NCBI RefSeq assembly: GCF_029936995.1
Contig: NZ_JAPYRE010000003.1
Coordinates: 62,001 to 126,000, forward strand
DNA length: 64,000 bases
Direction of reading: 5' to 3'
Origin: Henriciella sp.
Lineage (GTDB): Bacteria; Pseudomonadota; Alphaproteobacteria; Caulobacterales; Hyphomonadaceae
The translations under genes and the position numbers were made by a program. How positions within the stretch are numbered: position 1 is the stretch's first letter; each line of letters opens with the position of its first letter. The notes beneath the pieces were generated by a model that saw nothing but the letters and a program-made list of their open reading frames with translations, was not told the DNA's origin and did not search any database. Of this stretch, positions 8,454 through 16,814 are shown piece after piece.

Positions 8454-9452
8454 ATGTCCCTTCCAGAAACCATGCGCGCCCTACGTGTCGAGAAACTGGC
8501 CGAGGCGTACGCTGGATGCCAGGTCCGGGAGATTGAGGTGCCGCAACCGGGGCAGGGGGAGATACTGTTGAAAATCAGGGCAGGCAGCCTTGGCTTTCCG
8601 GACCTGCTGATGACGAAGGGCGGCTACCAGCACAAGCCAGAGCTCCCCTTCACGCCGGGCGGAGATGTTTCGGGTGAGGTCGCTGCTGTCGGGACAGGAG
8701 TAAGCGGTTTTGATGTTGGCGACCGTGTTGTGACAGGCGGTCTGGGCGGCGCTTTTGCAGAGTACGGTGTCTACCCGGCAGACCGTGCACGGAAGATTCC
8801 TGACCATCTCGATCATGCTGAAGCTGCGGCTGTCGGTTCGGCCTATCTTACGGCCTATGTGTCACTCGTGCGCCGGGCAAATATCCAGCTGGGCGAATGG
8901 CTGCTTGTGCATGGTGCGGCCGGTGGTGTCGGCCTTGCGGCGGTCGACCTCGGCAAGCATCTCGGTGCCAGGGTGATTGCGACGGCTTCCAGCGATGAAA
9001 AGCTGGAAAAGATCAGACAGGCCTATGCGCCAGACGCAGTGATCAATGTAAACGAGGGCTTTCGCCAGCAGGTCAAGGAAATGACCGGGGGAGGTGCTGA
9101 TGTGATCTATGATCCCGTTGGTGGGGATGTGTTCGATGAAAGCGTGCGCTGCATCGGATTTGACGGGCGGCTTCTGGTGGTCGGATTTGCGTCCGGCCGG
9201 ATACCGCAAATCGGTGTGAACATGCCCTTGATCAAAGGGTTTTCCGTTGTTGGCGTCAGAGCCGGAGAGTATGGCCGCAAGTTCCCTGAGAAAGGCCGTG
9301 AGAATATGGAAGCGGTTTGGAAGCTCGTCAGTGAAAAGGCTGTGCGCCCGCATGTGCATGGAATCTACAGCCTGAATGATTGGCGCGAGGCCTTTGGCGA
9401 GATGGATCAACGCCGGGTTGTGGGGCGCGTCATTATTGATCCATCGCAGTAA
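8454..9452 (+). CDS. NADPH:quinone oxidoreductase-like (zinc-free MDR) protein
   Basis: A 332-residue medium-chain dehydrogenase/reductase. It has a GroES-like N-terminal half (about 20-130) and a Rossmann half with LVHGAAGGVGLAAVDLGKHLGA (about 145-166), the NADP-binding AAGGVG turn. No structural-zinc cysteine cluster is visible, as expected for the quinone oxidoreductase branch. It probably reduces quinones or activated alkenes in the cytoplasm. The ATG at 8454 (MSLPETMRAL) is preferred over the upstream in-frame start at 8388. Its last 20 bases overlap the convergent monooxygenase gene. Confidence 0.85.
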   Translation: MSLPETMRALRVEKLAEAYAGCQVREIEVPQPGQGEILLKIRAGSLGFPDLLMTKGGYQHKPELPFTPGGDVSGEVAAVGTGVSGFDVGDRVVTGGLGGAFAEYGVYPADRARKIPDHLDHAEAAAVGSAYLTAYVSLVRRANIQLGEWLLVHGAAGGVGLAAVDLGKHLGARVIATASSDEKLEKIRQAYAPDAVINVNEGFRQQVKEMTGGGADVIYDPVGGDVFDESVRCIGFDGRLLVVGFASGRIPQIGVNMPLIKGFSVVGVRAGEYGRKFPEKGRENMEAVWKLVSEKAVRPHVHGIYSLNDWREAFGEMDQRRVVGRVIIDPSQ

Positions 9453-10632
9453 CGTCATAGCCATAGATCCAGTCCTGCCTTGAGCGGACAAAACCCGGAA
9501 GAATATGCCCGGCAAGCCACATCGGTGCGTACGTTGCGACCTGGCCTAGTAGCGTCTTGCGATGGAAAGTGCTCATGTTGCCGAGTGAAGCGGCCTGTAG
9601 GCGTGAAGTGCGTGGTTTGCGGATGGCTTCGTAGCGGACAATTCCGGCCTCGACCGCATCGGCCTCCGTCACCTTTTCGGCCAGCACCCATGCGTCTTCT
9701 ATGGCCATGGCAGCCCCCTGCGCCATAAAGGGGAGCATCGGGTGACAGGCATCTCCAAGCAGGGTGACTGCGCCGTCATGCCAGCGTCGCAGGGGCGGGC
9801 GGTCGAACAGGGCCCAGCGGTAATGCGTATCCGCCTTGCTAATGAGCTCCGTAACCGGTGCGGCCCAGTTGTCAAAGTCCTCCAGTGCTTCTTCGCATTT
9901 GCCTTTCTCTGTCCAGCTCTCGCCTTTCCAGTCCTGACGCTCGACGACACCTACAAAATTGACAAGCTTGCCCCCGCGCAGACGGTAGGTCACGGCGTGA
10001 CGGCCCCGGCCGGCCCATACGCAGGCAGTAGGCGGTGGTGGATTTTCCAGCCTGTCCATCGGCACGACCGCACGCCAGGCGAGATTGCCGGTAAACCGAG
10101 GCCTGTCCGGCCCGTGCATTTGTGTGCGGATGGTTGAATGAAGGCCGTCTGCCCCGATTACGAGGTTAGCTGTAAGGGGCGCTGACGCTTTAAGATGGAG
10201 TTGAGGGTCATTGCCTGTCTGCACATAGCCTGTGACGCTTGTGCCTAAGCAAGTTTCAGCCCTTGCGCTGGTCCGAAGCGCATCGCTCAATACGCTTATC
10301 AGATCGGCGCGGTGTATATGAAGATAGGGCGCTCCCCATCGCAGGTGGGCGGCAGCGCCTGTGGGAATACGAAAGATACCCTGTCCAGACTTTCCCAGCC
10401 TGAGTTCGAGAGCCTCCGGCTCGAACGCAACCTCTCGGATTTCCTCGCCAAGCCCAAGCGCGTCCAGGACTCTCACGGCATTGGGACTTAGCTGTAACCC
10501 GGCGCCGACCGCTTCAAGGACCGGTGCGCGTTCAAGGACCTGCACGGCCCAGCCCTTTTTTACGAGACAGAGAGCGGCGGTCAGCCCGCCTATGCCGCCA
10601 CCTGAGATTATGGCTGTTCGGGTCGTGCTCAT
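9433..10632 (-). CDS. FAD-dependent aromatic monooxygenase (salicylate hydroxylase-like)
   Basis: A 399-residue group A flavoprotein hydroxylase. The N-terminal ADP-binding fold ISGGGIGGLTAALCL, the DG motif VIGADGLHSTIR (about 160) and the GD motif LLGDACHPMLPF (about 280) are all present in order. Relatives hydroxylate phenolic acids such as salicylate or 3-hydroxybenzoate with NAD(P)H and oxygen. The start MSTTRTAIISGG at 10632 puts the FAD fold at the very N-terminus; the frame is open to 10692. The gene stands alone without aromatic ring-cleavage neighbours, so the substrate is unknown. Its 3' end overlaps the quinone oxidoreductase by 20 bp. Confidence 0.85.
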   Translation of the reverse strand: MSTTRTAIISGGGIGGLTAALCLVKKGWAVQVLERAPVLEAVGAGLQLSPNAVRVLDALGLGEEIREVAFEPEALELRLGKSGQGIFRIPTGAAAHLRWGAPYLHIHRADLISVLSDALRTSARAETCLGTSVTGYVQTGNDPQLHLKASAPLTANLVIGADGLHSTIRTQMHGPDRPRFTGNLAWRAVVPMDRLENPPPPTACVWAGRGRHAVTYRLRGGKLVNFVGVVERQDWKGESWTEKGKCEEALEDFDNWAAPVTELISKADTHYRWALFDRPPLRRWHDGAVTLLGDACHPMLPFMAQGAAMAIEDAWVLAEKVTEADAVEAGIVRYEAIRKPRTSRLQAASLGNMSTFHRKTLLGQVATYAPMWLAGHILPGFVRSRQDWIYGYDVTAMDQ

Positions 10633-10762
10633 AGATATCCTGTTTGTCCTGTGAATGCCCCTAGCAGGGCTGGAAGGATCTGTCCTCTTCACAATCGCCG
10701 CTAAGCTTGCTGATCGGCGTCATTCGCGGCATGGTCGAGGGCTGCTGCCTGGGAGGGTTATG

Positions 10763-11344
10763 ATGGGATATTTGCTTGCCGGCCTGGTCCTGTTTTTCGG
10801 GGCCCATCTGTTTACAACATTTCGCTCCCGAGCACCGGGAGAGGATCTGCGAACCCGGCTAGGAGAAGGGCCTTATATGGGGCTTTATAGCCTGGTCGCG
10901 ATCGCCGGGGTGATCCTGATCGCTTTCGGTTATGACGCGATGCGCCCGGCCATGCTGGTCTGGCAGCCTCCGGTCTGGACGAAGCATTTCAATATCCTGA
11001 TCCAGCTTTTCGCATTCATGATCCTGTTTGCCGCCTACACGCCATCAGGACATATCAAGAAGACGCTGAAACACCCGATGCTAGTCGGCGTAAAACTCTG
11101 GGCTGCCGGGCATCTGCTGGCAAATGGCGAGCTTAATTCGATCCTGCTTTTCGGCAGCTTCCTTGCCTACGCCATTATTGACCGGGTCATGCTTAAGAAA
11201 CGCGGGGACAACGGACCACCTGCTGAAGTGAAAGCCAAGCTGTCCGGGGACCTGGTGGCAGTCGCCGCGGGGCTGGGCTTCTGGCTGGTGCTGATTTTCT
11301 GGCTTCATCCGATCCTGTTTGGTGTCCCGGTTCTGCCGATGTGA
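10763..11344 (+). CDS. NnrU-family membrane protein
   Basis: About 193 residues with five to six membrane helices. The conserved block KHPMLVGVKLWAAGHLLANGEL followed by ILLFGSFLAYAIIDR is the hallmark of the NnrU family (near residues 104-145), which is related to the isoprenylcysteine methyltransferase-like membrane proteins. NnrU was named for a link to nitrite/nitric oxide reduction in denitrifiers, but its biochemical role is unclear, and no denitrification genes are nearby. Two adjacent ATGs lie at 10760 and 10763; the GGGAGG at 10751-10756 gives the better spacing to the second. The gene is divergent from the monooxygenase. Confidence 0.8.
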   Translation: MGYLLAGLVLFFGAHLFTTFRSRAPGEDLRTRLGEGPYMGLYSLVAIAGVILIAFGYDAMRPAMLVWQPPVWTKHFNILIQLFAFMILFAAYTPSGHIKKTLKHPMLVGVKLWAAGHLLANGELNSILLFGSFLAYAIIDRVMLKKRGDNGPPAEVKAKLSGDLVAVAAGLGFWLVLIFWLHPILFGVPVLPM

Positions 11345-11458
11345 CAGGCTGGTACGATACACACCATCATTGTGCCGACATCGTGGCTTGGCCTTGGGCA
11401 TAGCGCTCTGCTAGGAGGACACTGTCCTTGGCCTCCAAGGCCCTGATTGGAGAGCAGA

Positions 11459-12280
11459 ATGTCGAAACAGACTATTACGCGCCGCAAGACGGTAAAGGAT
11501 ATTGTATCCGCCAAGGGAGGCGAGCCGATTGTCTGCCTGACGGCATATGATGCCCCAACGGCATCCATACTTGATGATCATTGTGACTTGCTGCTTGTCG
11601 GTGATTCTGTCGGTATGGTTGTGCACGGTCTGGACACACCCGTCGGTGTCACCATGGACATGATGATCCTGCATGGACAGGCCGTGATGCGCGGTTCGAA
11701 GAAGGCATTCGTGGTCGTGGACATGCCGTTCGGCTCTTATGAGACGAACTCCGATACGGCTTTCGAGAATGCCGCCCGCATCATGAAGGAGACCGGCTGC
11801 CAGGCTGTGAAACTCGAGAGCGGCACGTACACTGCGCACCAGATCGCGCATCTGGTCGAGCGAGGTGTGCCGGTTATGGGGCATGTCGGACTACGCCCGC
11901 AGGCCATCAATGTAACGGGCGGTTTCAAGGCACAGGGACGCAATTCAGATGAACGCGCGCGCGTGATGGAAGAAGCGAAAGCCGCAGAAGAAGCGGGTGC
12001 ATTTGCCATTGTTGTTGAAGGCGTTGCGGAAGATCTCGCCGAGGAGATAACCAAAGCTGTTGCGTGTCCGACGATCGGTATCGGAGCCTCGCCAACCTGT
12101 GATGGCCAAGTGCTCGTTACACAGGACATGCTTGGCTATTTTGACTGGACGCCGAAATTTGTACGCCGGTATCACGACATGCGCAACGAGATCGGCAAGG
12201 CGGCGGAAGCGTATGCAGGAGATGTTCGTAGCCGTCGCTTTCCAGGCAAGGCGGAAACCTACAAGCTGTCGAAACAATAA
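11459..12280 (+). CDS. panB: 3-methyl-2-oxobutanoate hydroxymethyltransferase
   Basis: A 273-residue PanB, the first committed enzyme of pantothenate synthesis. It transfers a hydroxymethyl group from 5,10-methylene-THF to 2-oxoisovalerate. Recognisable parts are LTAYDAPTASIL, the metal-site strand LLVGDSVGMVVHG (about 42-55), VVDMPFGSYE, and the catalytic-Glu segment VVEGVAEDLAEEIT. The ATG at 11459 is preceded by GGAGAG (11449-11454). A short dyad (CCTTGG/CCAAGG, 11426-11440) lies just upstream, of unknown role. panC is not adjacent. The gene precedes the yfgM-like/bamB/der group with an 89-bp gap that includes a GC-rich hairpin at 12303-12319. Confidence 0.95.
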   Translation: MSKQTITRRKTVKDIVSAKGGEPIVCLTAYDAPTASILDDHCDLLLVGDSVGMVVHGLDTPVGVTMDMMILHGQAVMRGSKKAFVVVDMPFGSYETNSDTAFENAARIMKETGCQAVKLESGTYTAHQIAHLVERGVPVMGHVGLRPQAINVTGGFKAQGRNSDERARVMEEAKAAEEAGAFAIVVEGVAEDLAEEITKAVACPTIGIGASPTCDGQVLVTQDMLGYFDWTPKFVRRYHDMRNEIGKAAEAYAGDVRSRRFPGKAETYKLSKQ

Positions 12281-12369
12281 AGTGAACCGCTTTCACGCGT
12301 TGCCGGGGCAGGGCCCCGGGGTTAGGGTGCGCGAGAATCTGGTGACGGTTCAGCATTGGAGTATGCCAA

Positions 12370-13104
12370 GTGGCTGATATCTTTGAGGAAGTTGAAGAAG
12401 GCCTGCGTCAGGATCGCGCAGCGCGGTTGTGGAAGAAATACGGCGTTTTTGCCTATCTTGCCGCGGCTCTCCTGATTGGCGGCGTGGCATTGCACCAGTA
12501 TCTGGAGCATCGCAGTTCACAGACCGTGGAAGCCAGTGCGCTGGAGTTCGAAGCGGCTGCCGATGCGCTTGGGTCCCAGGACTTTCAACAAGCAGCGAGT
12601 GGCTTTGAGGATCTGGCTGCTTCCGGTGCGCGGATTGCGCCCGTTGCGGCCAACTTCCTCGCTGAAACCCGTATTCAGGGAAGTGGCGATCAGAGTTCGG
12701 CGATTGCGGCACTTGAGCGTGCAGCCAATACGGAAACGCCGATTGGTAAGCTTTCCCTGCTGAAAGCGGCCTACCTGAAATCCGGGTCCATGTCGCGGGC
12801 CGAGACCGAAACGTATCTCAGCAGTCTCGCAGAAGAAGAGTCGGCTTTTGGGGCTCTGGCACTGGAGTTGATCGCTTCCAAGGCGGCGGACGAACAGGAC
12901 TATGCCTATGCGCGGCAGGCTTTCAACGAGCTGCGCTTTCTAGCCAATGTGCCGCAAGGTGTGCAGCAGCGGGCGACGTCCGCGCTGGCCGCATTGCCGG
13001 TTGAAAACGCTGACTCAGGTGCCGAAGCGGCCGAACAGGGCAGCGCGCCGGCTGACGAGATAGACAGTGAAACGCCCTCAACTAATGGAGAGCAACCAGA
13101 ATGA
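12370..13104 (+). CDS. YfgM-like membrane-anchored TPR protein
   Basis: A 244-residue protein with a cytoplasmic head, one membrane anchor (about 23-42, YGVFAYLAAALLIGGVALHQ) and a periplasmic TPR-like region (about 50-215). The tail is acidic and low in complexity. In enterobacteria the same order yfgM-bamB-der occurs, where YfgM is an ancillary protein of the SecYEG translocon that works with periplasmic chaperones. The start is GTG at 12370. The stop overlaps the bamB ATG as ATGA, so the two are translationally coupled. The function is taken from synteny and topology; sequence similarity to E. coli YfgM would be low. Confidence 0.75.
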   Translation: MADIFEEVEEGLRQDRAARLWKKYGVFAYLAAALLIGGVALHQYLEHRSSQTVEASALEFEAAADALGSQDFQQAASGFEDLAASGARIAPVAANFLAETRIQGSGDQSSAIAALERAANTETPIGKLSLLKAAYLKSGSMSRAETETYLSSLAEEESAFGALALELIASKAADEQDYAYARQAFNELRFLANVPQGVQQRATSALAALPVENADSGAEAAEQGSAPADEIDSETPSTNGEQPE

Positions 13105-14447
13105 TCACGTCGCAAATCCTGCGTATGAGCGTGGGCGGAATACTCGTGCTCACCCTTGGCGGCTGTTCCATCCTCGATTTTGGCAATGATGAGAAACAAC
13201 GCCTCTCCGAAGAAGAGAGAGAGGGGCGTATCGAGATGGTCCTTGGCGACGAAGTTATCGAAGCCGATAGCGATCTCGCTTCGACGGAGATTACCCTTCC
13301 AGAGGCAACCCGCCTTGAGAGCTGGCCGCAAGCTGGCGCGCAGGCGACCAAGACGGCTGGTCATGTCGATGCTGCCAAGGATCTCCAGATCGCCTGGAGT
13401 ATTGATGCTGGTAAGGGCTCAACACGTAAATCGGCACTTACGACACCACCTGTCGCAAGTGAAACAGTCATTTATGTGATCGACTCCCGTCAGACTGTAC
13501 GGGCGTTTGATATCAATACAGGCGACCGCCTGTGGCAGCGGAAGCTGGATTCCGGAAACAGCCGCGATGAAATTGGGGTAGGGTCAGGCATTGCGCTCTC
13601 TGACAACAAACTGATCGTTGCAAGTGGTTTCGGTTTTGTTGCGGCTCTTGATCCGTCAAATGGCGGTGAGCTCTGGCGCACGGACATGGAAGCGCCGATG
13701 ACGGGCTCGCCAACCATCAAGGACGGTCGCGCCTATGTGTCCTCGAACAATAATGAAGTTTTTGCTCTGAACGTGGAGACTGGACAGGTCATCTGGTCTG
13801 ATCAGGCAATTGCCGAGTCTGCGCGTGTCCTTGGCTCGCCCAGTTCTGCCGCGATTGAGGACATCGTGATTACGCCCTACTCATCGGGCGAGATCATCGC
13901 CTATCTGGCTGCCAATGGACGCCGGCTCTGGAACGAAGCCCTCTCGCGCCCGGGCAGATTCACGCCCATTTCCTCGATCAACGATATCGCCTCGCGCCCT
14001 GTGATCGGCGGGGGACTTGTTTTCGCCGCCAACCAGTCAGGTGTCATGGCCGCCATTGATGGCCGGTCCGGCAATCGTGTCTGGGTCCAGCCCGTCGGTT
14101 CGACCTCGGCACCAGCACTGGCCGGCAACTATATCTTTGTCAGTGGCACGGATGGCCGAATTGCTGCCATTCAGGCGAATACCGGCAAAGTGTTCTGGGT
14201 GGCAGAGCTGCGCCGGTATGAAAAGCAGGAAAAGAAGAAGGGTCGCATATCCTATGCGGGACCGCTTGTCGCATCGAACCAGGTGATCGTCGTAAACTCA
14301 CTTGGCGGCCTAATTAGCCTGTCACCTCAAACGGGTGAACGGATTGGCAGCCTGGAGCTCAAGGACCCTGTTTATCTCGAGCCGATTTCAGTTGGCGATA
14401 AGGTGTTTGTGCTGACGGATAATGCGCGCCTCATCGCAATCCGTTAA
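13101..14447 (+). CDS. bamB: Outer-membrane assembly lipoprotein BamB (PQQ-repeat propeller)
   Basis: A 448-residue lipoprotein. The signal peptide ends in the lipobox LTLGGC with C22 as the lipidated residue. Residues about 90-448 form an eight-bladed propeller of PQQ-like repeats, for example WQRKLDSGNSRDEIGV, GGELWRTDMEAPMTGSP, and GNRVWVQPVG. BamB sits on the periplasmic face of the outer membrane and helps BamA fold barrel proteins. That links it to the receptors and LptD in this window, which are BAM clients. It overlaps the YfgM-like gene by 4 bp and is 50 bp before der, as in many proteobacteria. Confidence 0.9.
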   Translation: MITSQILRMSVGGILVLTLGGCSILDFGNDEKQRLSEEEREGRIEMVLGDEVIEADSDLASTEITLPEATRLESWPQAGAQATKTAGHVDAAKDLQIAWSIDAGKGSTRKSALTTPPVASETVIYVIDSRQTVRAFDINTGDRLWQRKLDSGNSRDEIGVGSGIALSDNKLIVASGFGFVAALDPSNGGELWRTDMEAPMTGSPTIKDGRAYVSSNNNEVFALNVETGQVIWSDQAIAESARVLGSPSSAAIEDIVITPYSSGEIIAYLAANGRRLWNEALSRPGRFTPISSINDIASRPVIGGGLVFAANQSGVMAAIDGRSGNRVWVQPVGSTSAPALAGNYIFVSGTDGRIAAIQANTGKVFWVAELRRYEKQEKKKGRISYAGPLVASNQVIVVNSLGGLISLSPQTGERIGSLELKDPVYLEPISVGDKVFVLTDNARLIAIR

Positions 14448-14497
14448 GGGCTGCGTTTTGTTCCGGATAATCCGGGCGTATCGGGAAGGGGCGGCTC

Positions 14498-16033
14498 ATG
14501 CCGTTGAAGATTGCGATTGTCGGGCGGCCGAATGTCGGTAAATCGACGCTGTTCAACCGGCTTGCGGGCAAGCAGCTTGCGCTGGTGGATGACCAGCCGG
14601 GTGTGACGCGTGACCGGAAAGAGGCTTCCGGACGTCTGGCTGACCTGCCGCTGACCCTTATTGATACCGCCGGGTTCGAGGACGCATATGACGAGTCGCT
14701 GGAAGCGCGCATGCGCCAGCAGACGGAAGTCGCGATACGCGAAGCGGAGCTGGCACTCTTCCTGATCGATGCGCGCGACGGTGTTACGCCGACGGATGAA
14801 ACATTCGCAGAGGTCCTGCGCAAGGCTGACCTGCCGGTCGTGCTGGCAGCCAACAAAGCGGAAGGCCGGCAGGGCGATATTGGCATTGCGGAAGCCTGGG
14901 GGCTTGGCTTTGGTGAGCCTGTTGGTCTTTCGGGTGCTCACGGCGAAGGGCTTGGGGATCTCTATTCAGCGATTCGCCTGGCGCTCGGTGAAGAAGCATT
15001 TGAAGCTGCTTTCACCGAGGAAGATGCTGCCGAGGGAGAAGGCTTCGATGACGAGATTCTCGACCGTATGGCTGAGATTGATGTCGATGATCCGAATCTC
15101 TCGGAAGATGAGCTGACATCCGCGCTGGAAGCAGCGGGTATTGATGATGCCGCTGAAGCGGAAGCCCAACTTGCCGCACGTGAAGAAGCGAAGAAACGGC
15201 CGATCCGTCTGGCCATTGTCGGGCGCCCAAACGCAGGCAAATCTACGTTGATCAATCAGTTGATTGGCGAGCAGCGCCTTCTTACCGGGCCGGAAGCAGG
15301 TATTACGCGTGATTCCATTGCGGTTGACTGGATATATGAGGGACGCCGTATCAAGCTGGTCGATACGGCCGGTCTGCGGCGCAAGTCGAAGGTCCAGGAG
15401 CGTCTGGAACGCATGTCGACTGGTGAAACCGTCCGTTCCCTCAAATATGCCGACATCATTGCGCTGGTCATGGATCCTGATGACGCGTTCGAAAAGCAGG
15501 ACCTGCAGATTGCTGACCTTGCTGTTCGTGAGGGGCGTGGTCTCGTCTTCGTGATTTCCAAATGGGACACGGTGGAAAACCACGCGCAGAAGATGCGGGA
15601 GCTCACGGATCTCGCAAAACGCCTGCTGCCGAATGCCAAAGGTGCGCCCGTCGTTACGCTTTCGGGATTGACCGGCAAGCGCGTGGACCGGTTCATGCCT
15701 GCAATTGCGAAAGTGTATGATGACTGGTCGGCGCGGGTGAAGACTGGCGATCTCAATCGCTGGCTGCGCTACACGATCGAGCGCCACCCGCCTCCGGCTG
15801 TTCACGGCAAGCGCATCAAGCCGCGCTATATGGCGCAGATGAAGGCCCGTCCGCCAACGTTCGTGCTTATCGCTTCGCGCGGCGAGCATATGCCAGAGCA
15901 ATACAAGCGCTTCCTGATCAACGGGATCCGCGAAGCGTTCGATATGATGGGCGTACCGATCCGTCTCTTCGTGCGTCAGGGAAATAACCCCTACGCCGAC
16001 AAGGGCCAGCAAAGACCACGGCGGAAGAAGTAG
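14498..16033 (+). CDS. der: Ribosome-assembly GTPase Der (EngA)
   Basis: A 511-residue tandem GTPase that acts in 50S subunit maturation. G domain 1 has GRPNVGKSTLFN (about 7-18), DTAGFED and NKAEG. G domain 2 has GRPNAGKSTLIN (about 242-253), DTAGLRRKSK and SKWDTVE. A C-terminal KH-like domain follows (about 385-490, with YTIERHPPPAVHGKRIKPRYM), and the tail is basic. The linker between the two G domains (about 165-235) is long and strongly acidic, making the protein slightly longer than the usual 440-490 residues. It converges with the SDR gene 55 bp downstream. Confidence 0.95.
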   Translation: MPLKIAIVGRPNVGKSTLFNRLAGKQLALVDDQPGVTRDRKEASGRLADLPLTLIDTAGFEDAYDESLEARMRQQTEVAIREAELALFLIDARDGVTPTDETFAEVLRKADLPVVLAANKAEGRQGDIGIAEAWGLGFGEPVGLSGAHGEGLGDLYSAIRLALGEEAFEAAFTEEDAAEGEGFDDEILDRMAEIDVDDPNLSEDELTSALEAAGIDDAAEAEAQLAAREEAKKRPIRLAIVGRPNAGKSTLINQLIGEQRLLTGPEAGITRDSIAVDWIYEGRRIKLVDTAGLRRKSKVQERLERMSTGETVRSLKYADIIALVMDPDDAFEKQDLQIADLAVREGRGLVFVISKWDTVENHAQKMRELTDLAKRLLPNAKGAPVVTLSGLTGKRVDRFMPAIAKVYDDWSARVKTGDLNRWLRYTIERHPPPAVHGKRIKPRYMAQMKARPPTFVLIASRGEHMPEQYKRFLINGIREAFDMMGVPIRLFVRQGNNPYADKGQQRPRRKK

Positions 16034-16088
16034 TGAGATACTTGCCTATCAGTTGCGCTTTACAAGATGGGTCCAAGCTCTACCGAAC

Positions 16089-16787
16089 TTAGTCCTTATA
16101 GGAAATCCGCGCCCCTGTACGTGACTCGCTTGCTTCCAGGAGCGGCGCGAGCTTCTGTACAACTTCTTCCGGTGTCGGAAGAGTCATCGGGTCCTCGCTC
16201 GGCATGGCTTCAGCGCGCATACCGGTGCGCGTGGCGCTCGGATCGAAGAGGTTGACGCGCAGGGCCATGTTTTCGTTCTCGTCGGCCCATGCGGCCACAA
16301 GCCCTTCCAGCCCCGCCTTGGAAGCTTGGTAAGGCCCCCAGAAGGCGCGAGGACGTGGCACGACCCCTGATGTGACAAAGACCGCGCGCGGGCTCTCTGA
16401 GCGTTGAAGGAGAGGCGCCATCGCGCGGATCAATCGCCAGTTGGCGGTCAGGTTCACGTCGATCGTTTCTTCAAAACTGCGTGGCCCCACGGCTTGTAGT
16501 GGGCCGAGCGTGCCTAACACGCCGGCATTACCAAGCAGGGAGTCCAGACGGCCGAACCGTTCGGCAAGGGCCTGGCCAAGAGTCTCAAAGGCGGTTTTGT
16601 CCTTGAGGTCCATAGGCACCAGCGTCGAGCTGCCACCTTCGGCCTTTATGGCGTCGTCCAGCTTTTCCAAGGCAAGCTTGGAGCGGCCTGTTGCGACAAT
16701 GTGATGGCCACGGCGTGCAAGTTCGAGCGCTGCAGCATGACCGATGCCACGGGAGGCGCCGGTAACGAGGGTAATACGTTTATCCAT
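16089..16787 (-). CDS. Short-chain dehydrogenase/reductase
   Basis: A 232-residue classical SDR. The cofactor motif TGASRGIGHAA is at about 9-19, the NAG-type strand LLGNAGVLG near 85-93, the catalytic Ser in FVTSGVVPR, and the YQASK active-site motif near 150. The fold is cytoplasmic and NAD(P)-dependent; the substrate is unknown. It is the last gene of the leftward radA-cvpA-purF unit, 27 bp after purF. An SDR in this position is common in alphaproteobacteria, so a conserved but unassigned role is likely. Confidence 0.85.
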   Translation of the reverse strand: MDKRITLVTGASRGIGHAAALELARRGHHIVATGRSKLALEKLDDAIKAEGGSSTLVPMDLKDKTAFETLGQALAERFGRLDSLLGNAGVLGTLGPLQAVGPRSFEETIDVNLTANWRLIRAMAPLLQRSESPRAVFVTSGVVPRPRAFWGPYQASKAGLEGLVAAWADENENMALRVNLFDPSATRTGMRAEAMPSEDPMTLPTPEEVVQKLAPLLEASESRTGARISYKD

Positions 16788-16814
16788 GCAGGCGGCCTAA
16801 TCGGCTGGTCAAAA

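Noticed and set aside
11426-11440. CCTTGG/CCAAGG dyad before panB as a riboswitch or operator
   Set aside because: Too short to distinguish from chance; noted only in the panB entry.
12303-12319. CCGGGGC/GCCCCGG hairpin after panB
   Set aside because: Stem is good but no T-run follows and the next gene continues on the same strand, so terminator function is not supported.
14966-16012. 348-residue open frame antisense to der
   Set aside because: It lies wholly inside a clearly functional GTPase gene, has no family features and follows the codon-position bias expected of a shadow frame.
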